Source: Hortaea werneckii | Lineage: Eukaryota > Ascomycota > Dothideomycetes > Mycosphaerellales > Teratosphaeriaceae | NCBI GenBank assembly: GCA_037044905.1 | Contig: JBAOKB010000169.1 | Coordinates: 1-64,000 of the forward strand | Direction: 5' to 3' | DNA length: 64,000 nucleotides | Part shown: positions 32,873 to 43,343 of the stretch, in pieces | How the letters are laid out: the number at the start of each line of letters is the position of its first letter | How positions within the stretch are numbered: position 1 is the first letter of the stretch | Notes under the pieces: generated by a model | Databases searched by the model: none | What the model was told of the DNA's origin: nothing | Seen by the model: the letters and a program-made list of their open reading frames with translations, nothing else | Translations under genes and position numbers: made by a program

Positions 32873-34223
32873 ATACCTTCTTTAATACCCTTCCTTGCGA
32901 TCATGCACGCAAGCCTCCCACTAGCCGTGTTTCTGCCCCTCACATGCCTCTTTGCGCTTGGGCTTGGTCGACCGGGAAAATCGAGGATACCGAATGCCTC
33001 GGAAAAACTATCCAGGATTTCGAATTGGCAAATTTAGAAGGCACAGGCAATTTGGTGCTTTTCGATATCCCCCTCTTCGGCTCGTCGGCGAAGCATGCAA
33101 AGGACCTCCATGCTCGACGACAATGCAAACATCAATGCGGAAACCCCGTCTACTCTCACCTTTTCTCCGGATGCAAACGTGGGGTTGTGAGAGGAGGTGG
33201 AAACGGCAATTTTTTGCTACAGGGCACCTACTTCAAAAGCTACTCCTGTTTCACAAGCCTCAAGCGCGCGACCCTTTGACCGAGCAGAAGCTCACGCGGA
33301 TACCTGGTACCGATTCCTCCCCCCACAAGCTTCATCTTCCCTTTCGCTTCTCACCTCCTGCCCCTAATCCGGACCAGAAGCTACACACGAAGAAGGGTCA
33401 AATGCGGACGACTATGTCAGAAGCGTACGCGAGCTGGCATGCCCCCTTCAAACCAAAGTGTCTCTTTCTCCAGATGGCTCTCTGACGACGGCAGAAACAA
33501 CGGAGTGTGAATTCGTCGGTAGGAAGGAGGCTTCCGTTGGCATCCCATGGAGGGCGTACTCCGGTGAAGAAGAGGAGGGCGGAGAGAAGTTTAATGTTTT
33601 TAAGGGAGAAGACGCGCAGTATGCGTCCCGAGGGCGTGCGCTGCGCGTCGTGTTGTATGATTAGGCACAGAGCATTTTCCCCCATAAAGTAGCGTAGCCA
33701 TGGAAACGGTGGATTGGTTTGGAGAGTGCTTTTTTTTTTTTTTTTTTTTTTTGGCCTCTTTCTGTTTCATTCCGTCTAGATTGTTTTTGTTCCCGCCGTC
33801 TGCGGATTCTGGATTTGTAAACGCTGTGAACCGGGCAGCTTTACGCACATTCCAGCGTTATGACCGCCTCGCACACGTCACCTGGGCAGTCAAGTCCCCA
33901 GTAAATGCATCCTCAGGACAGATGAAGTTGGGGAAATCGTGGTCGGCCGGCATCGGCGCTCACCCCGAATTATCAGAAAAAGTGTGGGGCAAAGATCTTC
34001 ACAGCGAGTGAAATTCCAGACCCTGGCAAAGGTATCCCCGGTGCCTGAGGTGACTCGGGTTGAATACTTCATTCGGTCCATCGCATTGAGGTGAAGGAGA
34101 TTGTTGCGTAACAGAAAACAGAAAAAGTAGGGGCCACTCTTTAGATGGTAGTGGTGTAGACCTACCTTTCCCGCAAGTCTGGACAAAACACCCTGGTTGG
34201 CGTTACCTTCTTGTGGTGCCACA
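32873..34223. other. spacer between BRE1 and the fusion gene, 1.35 kb
   Basis: Contains the BRE1 3' UTR, the T23 tract noted separately and the promoter of the fusion gene. ORFs here are on both strands without motifs; no gene called. Confidence 0.55.
33730..33752. repeat. poly-T tract (T23)
   Basis: Run of 23 T on the plus strand in the intergenic region. Confidence 0.9.
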
Positions 34224-36467
34224 ATGATTACCATCAGTATGATTGAGATATCGAATCTGGGGGATTGCAGAATTTGACTAATACCAATCAGAGGTACCGT
34301 GCTCGTCGGCCAACATAGGTATGGACAATTACAGAGCAATCTTCTCTTCGAAGAATACTGTTGTTGACTCACACTCCCCCCAGGTCCCGGATTCGATGTT
34401 ATCGGCCTGTCACTGTCGCTCTGGCTAGAGCTCCAAGTCTCCGTTGGCGACGAGAGCGCAAAGGGCGCCTCTCACAACTGCCGTATTACGTATGAAGGCC
34501 AAGGAGCGGAAGATGTCGACCTCTCGCCGGACCGGAACTTGATCACGCAGACTGCTCTCTACGTACTACGATGCCATGACAAGCGCGAATTCCCGGAGCC
34601 GACGCATGTCCATATCAAGAATCCCATCCCGCTTGGACGCGGTCTCGGCTCTTCAGGCGCAGCTGTCGTTGCAGGTGTCTCGCTCGGTAACGAGATTGGT
34701 AAGCTAGGTCTCTCGAAAGACCGCTTGCTTGACTTTTGCCTGATGATCGAACGCCACCCTGACAATGTGGCGGCTGCTCTCTACGGAGGATTCGTGGGCT
34801 CTTACCTCAAGGAGCTTGATCCGGACGATATGAAGCGGAAGGAGATCCCGCTAGCTGAGGTCCTGCCCGCGCCGCAGGGAGGTGTCGACACGGGTCTGAA
34901 GCCGCCGATACCGCCTGAGAATATTGGCAAGCATATCCGTTTCCCGTGGGCTCCGGAGATCAAGTGTATAGCGATCATTCCGGACTTTGAGGTTTCGACT
35001 GCTAAAGCTAGGGGTGTTCTCCCTTCCTCGTACGAGAAGGCGGACGTTATCTACAATTTGCAACGCGTCGCGCTCCTGACCACAGCACTCGGTCAAAGTC
35101 CTCCTAACGCCGAGCTCATCTACGATGGCATGCAAGACAAGTTCCACCAGCCGTACCGGAAGACTCTCATTCCTGGATTGACTGAGATTTTGCAATCAGT
35201 GACTCCGACTTCACACCCAGGCTTGCTAGGTATCTGCCTGTCTGGTGCCGGCCCTACAATCCTCGCCTTGGCTACGACTAACTTTGAACAAATTGCCAAG
35301 CACCTCTGCCAGCAGTTTGAGAAGGAGAAGATCAATTGCCGATGGGAGCTCCTTGAACCAGCAGCGGACGGTCTTACTGTTGAGCACGGCGCAAAGAAGG
35401 AGTCGACTGGCGGCATGACCTACGCAGACGCTGGTGTCTCCATTGACTCCGGTAACGAGCTGGTACAGTCGATCAAGAAAGCAGTCGCTTCGACGAGACG
35501 ACCAGGCGCAGACGCAGAGATCGGTGGCTTCGGCGGTGCACTCGACCTGAAAGCTGCCGGCTACGATGAGCCACCGACCCTGATCCAGGCCATCGACGGT
35601 GTCGGCACCAAGCTGAAGATCGCATTCGCCATGGACGACTTCTCCACCGTCGGCATCGACCTGGTAGCGATGAACGTCAACGACCTCATCGTGCAAGGCG
35701 CCGAACCGCTCACATTCATGGACTACTACGCCTGCTCGAAACTCGACGTGCGCGATGCTACACGCTTTGTAGAAGGCGTAGCAGAGGGCTGCCGACAAGC
35801 CGGCTGTGCGCTGGTAGGCGGCGAGACGGCCGAAATGCCTGGGATGTACCAAGGTAAGGAGTTCGACGCGGGCGGCGCAGCCACCGGCGCCCTGAAACGC
35901 GGCCGCAAAGTCCTGCCCGACAAGGCCGCCATGAGGGAAGGCGATATCCTCATCGGTCTCAAGAGCAGCGGCGTCCACTCCAACGGCTTCTCGCTCGTGC
36001 GGAAGATCATCGAGAAAGTCGGGCTGTCCTTCACGGACCAGGCGCCGTGGGACAAGGGCACCACGGTCGGGAAGAGCCTGCTGGAGCCTACGAGGATCTA
36101 CGTCAAGCCGCTGAAGGCAGCCATTGATCAGGAGGTGCTGCTGGGTATGGCTCACATCACTGGCGGTGGTCTTGAAGACAATATCCCGCGTATGTTGCCG
36201 AAGCATCTCGCGGCGGAGATGGATGTCGGGACCTGGCCGGTCCCGGCTACGCTCTCGTGGCTGAAGCAAGCTGGAAAGGTGACAAGCAGAGAATTTGCGA
36301 GGACGTGGAATACTGGGCTGGGCATGGTCATCGCAGTTTCGGCGGATAAGGTCGATGCTGCTATGCAGGCCCTGTCGTCAGCTGGCGCGGAACCGCTCAA
36401 GGTTGGAAAATTGATTCAGCACAATGGTGAAGGCGTGGTTCTGAAGGGCATTGAAAGGTGGGACTAA
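34224..36467 (+). CDS. homoserine kinase / AIR synthetase (PurM) fusion protein
   Basis: Three exons: 34224-34236 (13 nt), 34292-34318 (27 nt), 34384-36467; 707 residues. Joining the exons gives MITIKVPCSSANIGPGFDVIGLSLS, the standard start of homoserine kinase (Thr1). The GHMP ATP loop PLGRGLGSSGAA (about 97-108), ERHPDNVAAALYGG and the C-terminal LSGAGPTILAL follow. The kinase ends near residue 345 (EPAADGLTVEHG). After about 12 linker residues, M358 begins an apparently complete phosphoribosylformylglycinamidine cyclo-ligase: TYADAGVSIDSGN, DGVGTKLK, NVNDLIVQGAEPL, GGETAEMPGMY, HSNGFSLVR, HITGGGLEDNIPR, GEGVVLKG. There is no stop, intron or frame change between the two parts. The kinase makes O-phosphohomoserine for threonine; AIR synthetase makes 5-aminoimidazole ribotide for purines. 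PurM is normally fused to GAR synthetase in fungi (Ade5,7), so this pairing is unusual. Cytosolic. Confidence 0.9.
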
Positions 36468-36544
36468 ATAAATTTCTTCCAGAATCGATGCTGGCTTTGC
36501 TTGATTTCTAGCACTTAGATGCAAATTTTTTGTACTGGGCACGG

Positions 36545-37952
36545 CTACTTGGCCGCCAACCCACTCTTCGTTCCTATTATGCTCACCACATCCTCGTCGT
36601 GCACGACATGCCCCAACCCCACTTTCTGCGGGACATGCTTCGCACTCGCGCCCCAGACCAGGGCGCATTTGAAGCTCTCCTTGAGCGTCCTATGAATAGC
36701 ATCGCACACGTCTTCGATGGTGGCGTTCTGCCGGACGATCAGCGCCTCGCTGAAGTCCGGCTCAACGCCCTTTCGCTTCGTGTAGATGCGCATCAGCTGG
36801 AGCTCTTCCCAGGCGCGGTCCACGACTTCCATGACGCCCAGGTCCATCTCGCACGACATGACGGCCGTGTTGGGTTCCCGGGCTAGCCCGTCGAGGAACT
36901 CGAGCGAGATGCCGTCGATCTTGTTGTACACGTACAGGCACTTGATGTACGTCCGGTGATCTTTCATGATCACGTCGATGAATTGGTCGACGGTAGCTGC
37001 GGTGGGATGAACGTCAGTTGACAGGACAACGCGAGGTGAAGGAGTGTGATCGTTACCGTTTTCATCGCGCACCAGCACGTCACAGTTCAATATCCTATAG
37101 TCGCGCAGGATGTTGTAGCACATCTTCTCGTCCAGGTTCTTCGGTGGGTTCTGGAAAGTGATCTTCATGCCGCCAGCCTTCTTGATCTTCAACGAGATGT
37201 TAGGCGGGTCTTGATTGAGCCTGATACCCACAGCCTCGAGTTCTTGCTCCAGGAGGGCTCGTTGCTCGGCACGCTTGGTCGCGTCGAGCACCATGATGAT
37301 CATATCGCTCGTCTTCGCCGCGCTGATGACTTGGCGTCCACGACCTTTGCCCTCGGCGGCACCTTCGATAATACCCGGCAAATCGAGCAATTGGATCTCT
37401 GCGCCGCCATACTCCAGCACACCAGGTATGGCTGTAAGAGTTGTGAAAGAGTAGGCTGCTACCTCGGACCTCGTCTTGGTCACCTTACCCAAGAAGGTGG
37501 ATTTGCCGACGGAAGGAAAGCCAACAAGTGCTATGCGTGCTTCTCCGTGCTTGGATACATCGAAGCCAGTGCCACCTGCGCCGCCGGATCCCGGGCCAGG
37601 CTCGAGAAGTTGTGCGCGTAATCGGGCAAGTTTTCTGTGCAAATGTCAATACTCTTCTTCCTATCGTTTGAGAATGCTCATACTTACCCTTTCAGAAGAC
37701 CCAAGTGGTACTCTGCTCATTGTCAGCGATTGTGTGGGTGGAGGTGTCCAACGAGCATCGTACCAGTGGCCTTGTTTTCTTTGAGCAATTAGCACGGTCT
37801 TCGGAAATTTTGGTTCTACGTCTTGAGTTGCCTACTCTGCGTCCTTTTCATCTCATCCTCAATCCTGTGCCCGCATTAGCTACATATTGACAGAATGCTT
37901 CAAACGCCAAGCAGCGCACATACTCTTTGATCCGGTCCGTGATGTTGACCAT
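36545..37952 (-). CDS. RBG1: developmentally regulated GTP-binding protein (Rbg1/DRG1)
   Basis: Six exons: 37952-37924, 37864-37836, 37778-37764 (15 nt), 37712-37688, 37634-37057, 36996-36545; 375 residues. The four small exons assemble the conserved HTH start (ITDRIKEIEDEMKRTQKNK, then ATEYHLGLLKGKLARLR). The GTPase motifs are GFPSVGKST (G1), DLPGIIEGA (G3) and NKID (G4), and a TGS domain forms the C-terminus. The 60-nt intron at 36997-37056 is stop-free and in frame; left in, it would insert 20 residues before TVDQFIDVI. Rbg1 with Tma46 binds translating ribosomes and helps resolve stalls. Its stop lies only 77 bp from the stop of the convergent fusion gene. Confidence 0.94.
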
Positions 37953-38439
37953 CTTGACTCTCGAGGGCTCGCTTGGCGCGAGCTAGCCAAGGTAAGATTT
38001 GACAAGAAGGAGTGAGGGTATGCTACGGCGAAAGCGAATGTTTTATTCGGATGACAGAGGGGAGGTGGAGGCAAAGAAGTGTCCGTGCAGATCTCTATCG
38101 ATTTGGGCGGACTTGCACATTCAGTCGGCCGAAGTGAAAGGGCCGGCGCGACGCCAGTGACCGACCGTCGCATCCCTGTCCTTATGTCATCGACCTCTCT
38201 CGAAAACGCACATCACCGTTGATGGCTGTCTTTTTCTTCCCCAAGGTGAGTGGAACTTATTAACTATGGCGTTGGGATTATACTGACATTTGCTTCTCAA
38301 GTGCTTGACGAACTTTGCCTCAGATGCCATTTTGGTCTTGATTTTGGGGCTTCAGCCCCCTCCAAAGGCCTGAATCTCGTCTGGTCTTCCCTGATGTTGC
38401 CCCCTGGCCTGAGATCTCCACGGGAGGTCGTCCTTTACT
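37953..38439. promoter_or_regulatory. shared divergent promoter RBG1 / wax-synthase-like gene
   Basis: 487 bp between the two start codons. No recognisable element or further exon. Confidence 0.4.
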
Positions 38440-40072
38440 ATGAAGAAATACTTCAACCTGGTAGAAAGTGGGACAGTTTATCCATGTATCTATCCTTGGG
38501 TATCAGCAGGAGTTGCGATTGTCCTGGCATACTTACTCGTCGATCACCGAAATTCGCCACTCCTTAAAGTTTCTCGTTGGCCGATATTTATCATGTCCAC
38601 AGCATTCCACATCTGGTGCATGCTAAACATGCAGGCAAGGAGCGCAGCAGCAGCGTTTGGCCTCGGGCTGATGTGTGCGTGGGGTATTTTCTGGATCTTT
38701 GCCATCACCATCGCATACGATTGCCAGTCCGACTTTAAACGATACGAGCGCTCAGAACAAGACCCGAATATGACGCCTCTTGACGACGCGATACACAAGC
38801 ATAGCAACGGTTCGACTACTTCCAATGGGCAACCGACTGAGCTCCGGAAACGAGCTGGCCCAGTTCGTGAGGAAACCTCAGATCAGAAGCATTTCACACC
38901 CTCGAAACGTCAAAGGGTGTTCTGGCAATGTTATCCCTCTTTCTTTTCGGTTGAGCGACTTGATTGGGTTCTGGATGTTTTCACGAACTTCCGCGGTGTT
39001 GGCTGGACTTACGAGACCAATGGTGTACCGCCGGCCCCTTATTCAGTGCAAATTGATCTGGGCATGGAACCAACCTCGAAGCAAGACGCGGATGGCAAAC
39101 TCACGAGCAAGACTGGTATCAGACGCTATAGCAACCAGAGTGAACTGTTGGGACACGTTACAATTGGGATTGCGTACGGATATTTGGCTCTGGACGCCAT
39201 CAAAACCATCATGCACCATGATCCTTACTTTTGGGGTACGTACGGAGGTAACAATATCTCTCGATATGGATGCTAATCGACTTCCAGGCTACATAGACGC
39301 AGCTGCACCGCACTGGCTCCCCGATACCGTTCGCCAATCATCTCATCTGACCAAGATGTACCGCATGCTACTCAGTCTCTACGCCATTTACACTGCCCTT
39401 TGGTACATCTTCAAACTTGGGCCAGCATTCTTCTGTGGTATTCTCGGACCCAAAAGCGTCGGCATACGTGGCGAAGCTTGGATGAACCCGTACGACATGT
39501 TCGGCGCCTACAACAATGTTCTCGACAAAGGCCTTGCTGGGTGGTGGGGAGGCTGGTGGCATCAGATCTTCCGATTTGGCTTTGAAGCTCCCGCCAATCG
39601 GTTGCTAGAGCTGCTCGATATTGAGAAAAGGTCTTCGCTTGGTAAGCTCATCTCGCTTTTTGTGGCTTTCTTCCTTTCGGGTTGCCTTCACGCGTGTGGA
39701 AGCTTCACTCAGCTTGGCGATACTAGGCCATTGAGCGGTCCTATGTGTTTCTTCCTGCTACAAGCAGTCGGCATCGTGGGGCAAATAGCTACTGTGCAGC
39801 TACTCAAGAAGGCAGGTATCGCGGCACTGTGTCCGATCTGGCTGTCCAGGTGCCTCAATTTCCTCCTTGTGAATACCTGGCTTTATTACACTGCGCCGCT
39901 CTTGGTGGACGACTTCGCTCGGGGAGGCGTTTGGCTGTTTGAGCCTGTCCCTTTCAGTCCCTTACGAGGTCTGGGTTTGGGGCAGCCGGATGATAAGTGG
40001 TATTGCTTCGAGCACCAGCGTATTTGGTGGAGGACAGGGCATCATTGGTGGGATACTGGCATTGCTCCATAA
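38440..40072 (+). CDS. wax-synthase-type MBOAT acyltransferase, membrane protein
   Basis: Exons 38440-39235 and 39288-40072 (52-nt intron), 526 residues. There are about eight transmembrane helices. The wax synthase/MBOAT_2 region is in the C-terminal half: FWGYIDAAAPHWLPDTVRQS, ESW-like WMNPYDMFGA, GWWGGWWHQIFRFGF, then FFLSGCLHACGSF with the invariant His. In fungi this family includes acetyltransferases of terpenoid pathways and uncharacterised sterol or lipid acyltransferases. No biosynthetic cluster is present around it, so the substrate is unknown. A polar loop (about 105-165) with Ser/Thr-rich sequence separates the two halves. Confidence 0.87.
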
Positions 40073-40380
40073 TGCTGTATCAATGTTTGAACCTTTGCAA
40101 GCTTCGTGGACGACGCCGAAGGGCTTCCGCTTCTATCATGTTCGATACCACAGTCCAACGACCCGCAGTGGACACTGCCGCTTCAATTAGGTGCGCTGCT
40201 TATGTCTGCACGGCTGTAGCGGCGGAAATGGATGCTCGATAGAGATTGCGTCATCCATCTCGGACAGGGAACACCCGCTCTTCAAAACAAGAAGGAGCAT
40301 GCCAACCATGGCAGGTGCACTGCACGGTCAGCAAGATCCCTCGTTCGAAACCAGCCTTGCTCGTTCAACATGATGAGACT

Positions 40381-40490
40381 ACAGGGTCGCTGGTAGAGCA
40401 AAAGGCCAAAAAGTAATGCGAACATTACATAACTGCAACTCCGTCAGGAGATGTCGTTTGGGGGTTTGAACTACACAATCAATGTACACA
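40381..40490 (+). repeat. repeat copy 1, right (B) segment only
   Basis: Matches 40761-40870 at roughly 80% over about 85 nt; the best-conserved core is AATGCGAACATTACATAACT, then GGAGATGTCGTTT and GGGTTTGA. The A segment that precedes B in copy 2 is absent or unrecognisable here. Confidence 0.75.
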
Positions 40491-40650
40491 TTCATCGCCC
40501 GCCTATGACTGTGCTGAGCTATCTGCTCTTCCGCTCTAAGCTAATCCGCCCTTGCGAGCTAATCCGCTCGTCCGGTATTTGACCGCATTCCCCTCACTGG
40601 GGGCGCGTTGCATTCCATTAGACCGCAAGCGATGGACATGTACATTGATT

Positions 40651-40870
40651 GGGTAGCTCTAATGGCTACCGGGCAAGCTCGTACCATGCTAGAACGATCA
40701 CCTTTTACAATTATAAGGGCTCTTTTGCGTGCCGGGGTTCCGCCAGCCATGTGGACATACACAGGGTCAGAAGATGGGAAAAAGGGGCAAAAATTAATGC
40801 GAACATTACATAACTGCATCGCCGCTAGGAGATGTCGTTTAGGGGTTTGAGTACACAACAGATTTACACG
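40651..40870 (+). repeat. repeat copy 2, segments A and B
   Basis: Fullest copy. The A segment (40651-40760) starts with two adjacent hairpins: GGTAGC/GCTACC (40652-40657 with 40665-40670) and CGGGC/GCTCG (40670-40674 with 40677-40681). It ends in GCCGGGGTTCCGCCAGCCATGTG. The B segment (40761-40870) matches 40381-40490. Confidence 0.8.
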
Positions 40871-40993
40871 TTGGTCCGCGCCTCCTGGACGCTTCTGCGG
40901 CGAAGACGGCTCATCTCAGCCCCAGCAGGGGAGATTCACTCTTACTTACCGCTGTGGCACTGGCGCGCTGGACGCAACGTATAAATTAGTTGT

Positions 40994-41100
40994 GTAGCTC
41001 TAATGGCTACCGGGCAAGCCCGTACCATGCCGGACTGGTCACTCGTTCATTCTTATAAACAATGGTTTGCAAGCCGGGGTTTTGCCAGCCATGTGAAGAT
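40994..41100 (+). repeat. repeat copy 3, A segment
   Basis: Near-identical to copy 2 over TAGCTCTAATGGCTACCGGG and on to CGTACCATG, then diverged, then alike again at GCCGGGGTTTTGCCAGCCATGTG. The second hairpin is a perfect CGGGC-AA-GCCCG (41011-41022). A remnant of B (CATTACATAACTGCATCG) appears only at 41605-41622. Confidence 0.78.
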
Positions 41101-41298
41101 AGGCACACTCCCGTCGTTTGCGAATGCCTGTGCGAAGAGTCGGATGCGCCCGAACGGAGCACCTTGGTCAGCATCATTGGTCTTTCTAACGCACCTTTTG
41201 CATGTCTTGCAGTTGAGGCACCAGGTGATCGGCCATCAAGTGCTTCAAGGCCTTCTGACTCCCCTCCTGCAGACAGCAAGTGCAGGTGGGATACGCCA

Positions 41299-41499
41299 AT
41301 GGACTATGAGATCAAGTTTGAACAGTATGAGGGACTTAGCTACCATGCACATGTGAGGGTATCCAGGGAGATCTTATCGAAAGAGCGTATTACCATGTGG
41401 GCGGCGAGAGTCCTCACGAAAGAGAGGCTCGGGAAACGTGCTGAGTACGAGCTTGCGAGATGCTTCGATCGAAACTCGACCTGGTCTGGTGCGAACTAA
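41299..41499 (+). CDS. possible small ORF, unknown
   Basis: A 66-codon frame beginning MDYEIKFEQYEGLSYHAHV and ending in charged sequence (KERLGKRAEYELARC). Composition is protein-like, but it lies in repeat-derived sequence, is open upstream into the repeat, and has no recognised domain. Could be a remnant of a longer gene. Confidence 0.15.
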   Translation: MDYEIKFEQYEGLSYHAHVRVSREILSKERITMWAARVLTKERLGKRAEYELARCFDRNSTWSGAN

Positions 41500-41825
41500 A
41501 AAGAGAGATCAAAACAAAGTACAACAAGGCAGAAGAACAGCGTCAACTCCATCCAAAAAGAGAAGACCCAAAACCAGCAAAAAGCAATGGAAGGTTCGAG
41601 CAACCATTACATAACTGCATCGTAGCCCCGACCCCCCATCCGAAGACAGCGCCCCCCGAAGAAAGCATTGAGGTCGTAAGTGGGTCCGACGTCGTTTGAG
41701 GCAGTGGGAACAATTCCCGCTCCTGAGCTCGACCTGAGGAACTCCACGGTATAATATCTCCATGGACACCACCCTGATCGTACCGAAGTACTAGGGGTTG
41801 AACCTGAATACCCGAAGGTAGGATC

Positions 41826-41925
41826 ATGATGGCTACCGGTCCCGAAGGGCCGTACCATGGAGGGAGTGACCGCTTTTAATTATTTATTAATGATGGGTTT
41901 GTCGGCCGGGGTTATGCCGTCGGTC
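41826..41925 (+). repeat. repeat copy 4, A segment, most diverged
   Basis: Shares GATGGCTACCGG, CCGTACCATG and GCCGGGGTTATGCCG with the other A segments. The hairpin is kept with different bases: CGGTCC (41837-41842) with GGGCCG (41847-41852), loop CGAA. Confidence 0.65.
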
Positions 41926-43343
41926 TTGGGGGTCCTCTGGTCCATGCGGAGGTGTGAGTTGAGGTTGATTGTGTCACGTGCTGAGGCAGTGGTGCGGAAA
42001 GGGCGGGAGGATGTGCTGCGGTTGCTGCTGAAAGCAGCACTCCATCATTCGAGACATCTGTTTAGTCACATGAAAGGTATTCCATGGCTCAGATATCTTT
42101 TCGCGGCAGCAAGGGCGAGCAGTTTTCGACGGGTATTGCGCTGCCTACCAAGGACAGCAGCCGCATCTTCCTGGTTGAAGCAGCGCTTCGAGCTTACCTC
42201 TGGACTCAGCGAGATCAGATCTGCCATCATGCTTGGTGTCACTGTTCAGTCGCACTGGAAACTCCTGTCCAACTCACGACAATGTCCTCTCGTTGACCTT
42301 CTGCGCGAGATATGGCTCCCCTCTGAACGCTATCCATTTACCTGGCGGCCCGACACATGGCGAGTCGGGATATGCTGCTGAAGGTCCGGAAATGGCGGCA
42401 AAGGTCGCCGCTACAGAATCACAATCGTCTCGAAGGCAGCGTCGTCGGTCAGACTTTACATCACTGACCAAGAGAAAGCGATCCGAGAGAGCCGGCGCTC
42501 TCAATTCAATGACCTGGGTCTTGGATCCTTCGTATGCTGGATCATGTCATTTCTACGCCCAGAAGCAATGATACGAATCAGCAGTGCCTGGGGGCAGTTT
42601 CTCTTTCCGTGCTTCCAAGTACTTGGCATCCTCCATGAAGTAGGCACAAGCAAGTTCAGCGCAGGATTCCACAAACCAAGTTCTTCCAACAGATGGCATC
42701 TTCACGGAGAGGCATGATCACTCAACAATCACGCCATTCCTCGCACATATCCTGTCGCCCGCCCCTAGAAACAATTCACCGCGGCAGTTTGTGACGCAGT
42801 GAGGTCTGCTTACAGTACTACCCCCACGAGAAGAGAAAAGCGGGTCGGCTTAGTTATCTACCTTAGCTTACGCTGACACAGCAACATGGGGCCTAGGAAG
42901 CGAGATGCAAGCCATCTCACTTGCTTTGTAACATCTTACATCGCCGAGCTTCAGTGTACTATTTGCTTGCGGCGCTGTTGATTGTGCCATTGGCGACGTG
43001 GCTCAGAAGGATTACCTATGTATGGCGGGGCTCTTCGATCTCCAAGTCCTTGGTACGGCGTTTGGATTGCTCCGATGGCATTGATCCGTAATGGTTCTGC
43101 TTATGGTATACACTATGAGCCCTAATCTAGTAGGTCGGTAGGAATGTTATATGAGGGGATGATTGCATGGCCGATGATGAATTTCTCGCACCGAACCCGT
43201 CGCAAAGAGTTATTGGCACAGCGTCTTGTTTGCGGAAAGCGAGACTTGCCATCTCAATTGTATTTGGACGCTTGTCATAACCATATCAAGATCACGCTCT
43301 CCCCTCTCTTTGGCCGTTTTGCTTTATACCACGCAACCCTCCA

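Larger units (their letters stand above)
40073..43343. other. gene-poor 3.3-kb region with diverged direct repeats
   Basis: The largest gene-free stretch. ORFs of 60-170 codons on both strands show no domain and differ in composition from the flanking genes. It contains three copies of a diverged direct repeat (separate entries) and looks like the remains of a repetitive element. From about 41.9 kb to 43.3 kb I see neither a repeat nor a gene; the end is the promoter of the MFS gene. Confidence 0.5.

Noticed and set aside
40649..40760. tRNA-derived SINE
   Set aside because: TAGCTCTAATGG and GGGGTTCCGCC only loosely resemble A and B boxes, and the third A copy loses the first; no A-rich tail or target duplication.
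41857..42381. 174-codon ORF in the repeat region
   Set aside because: No domain or signal, overlapping ORFs in other frames, and it begins inside a repeat copy.
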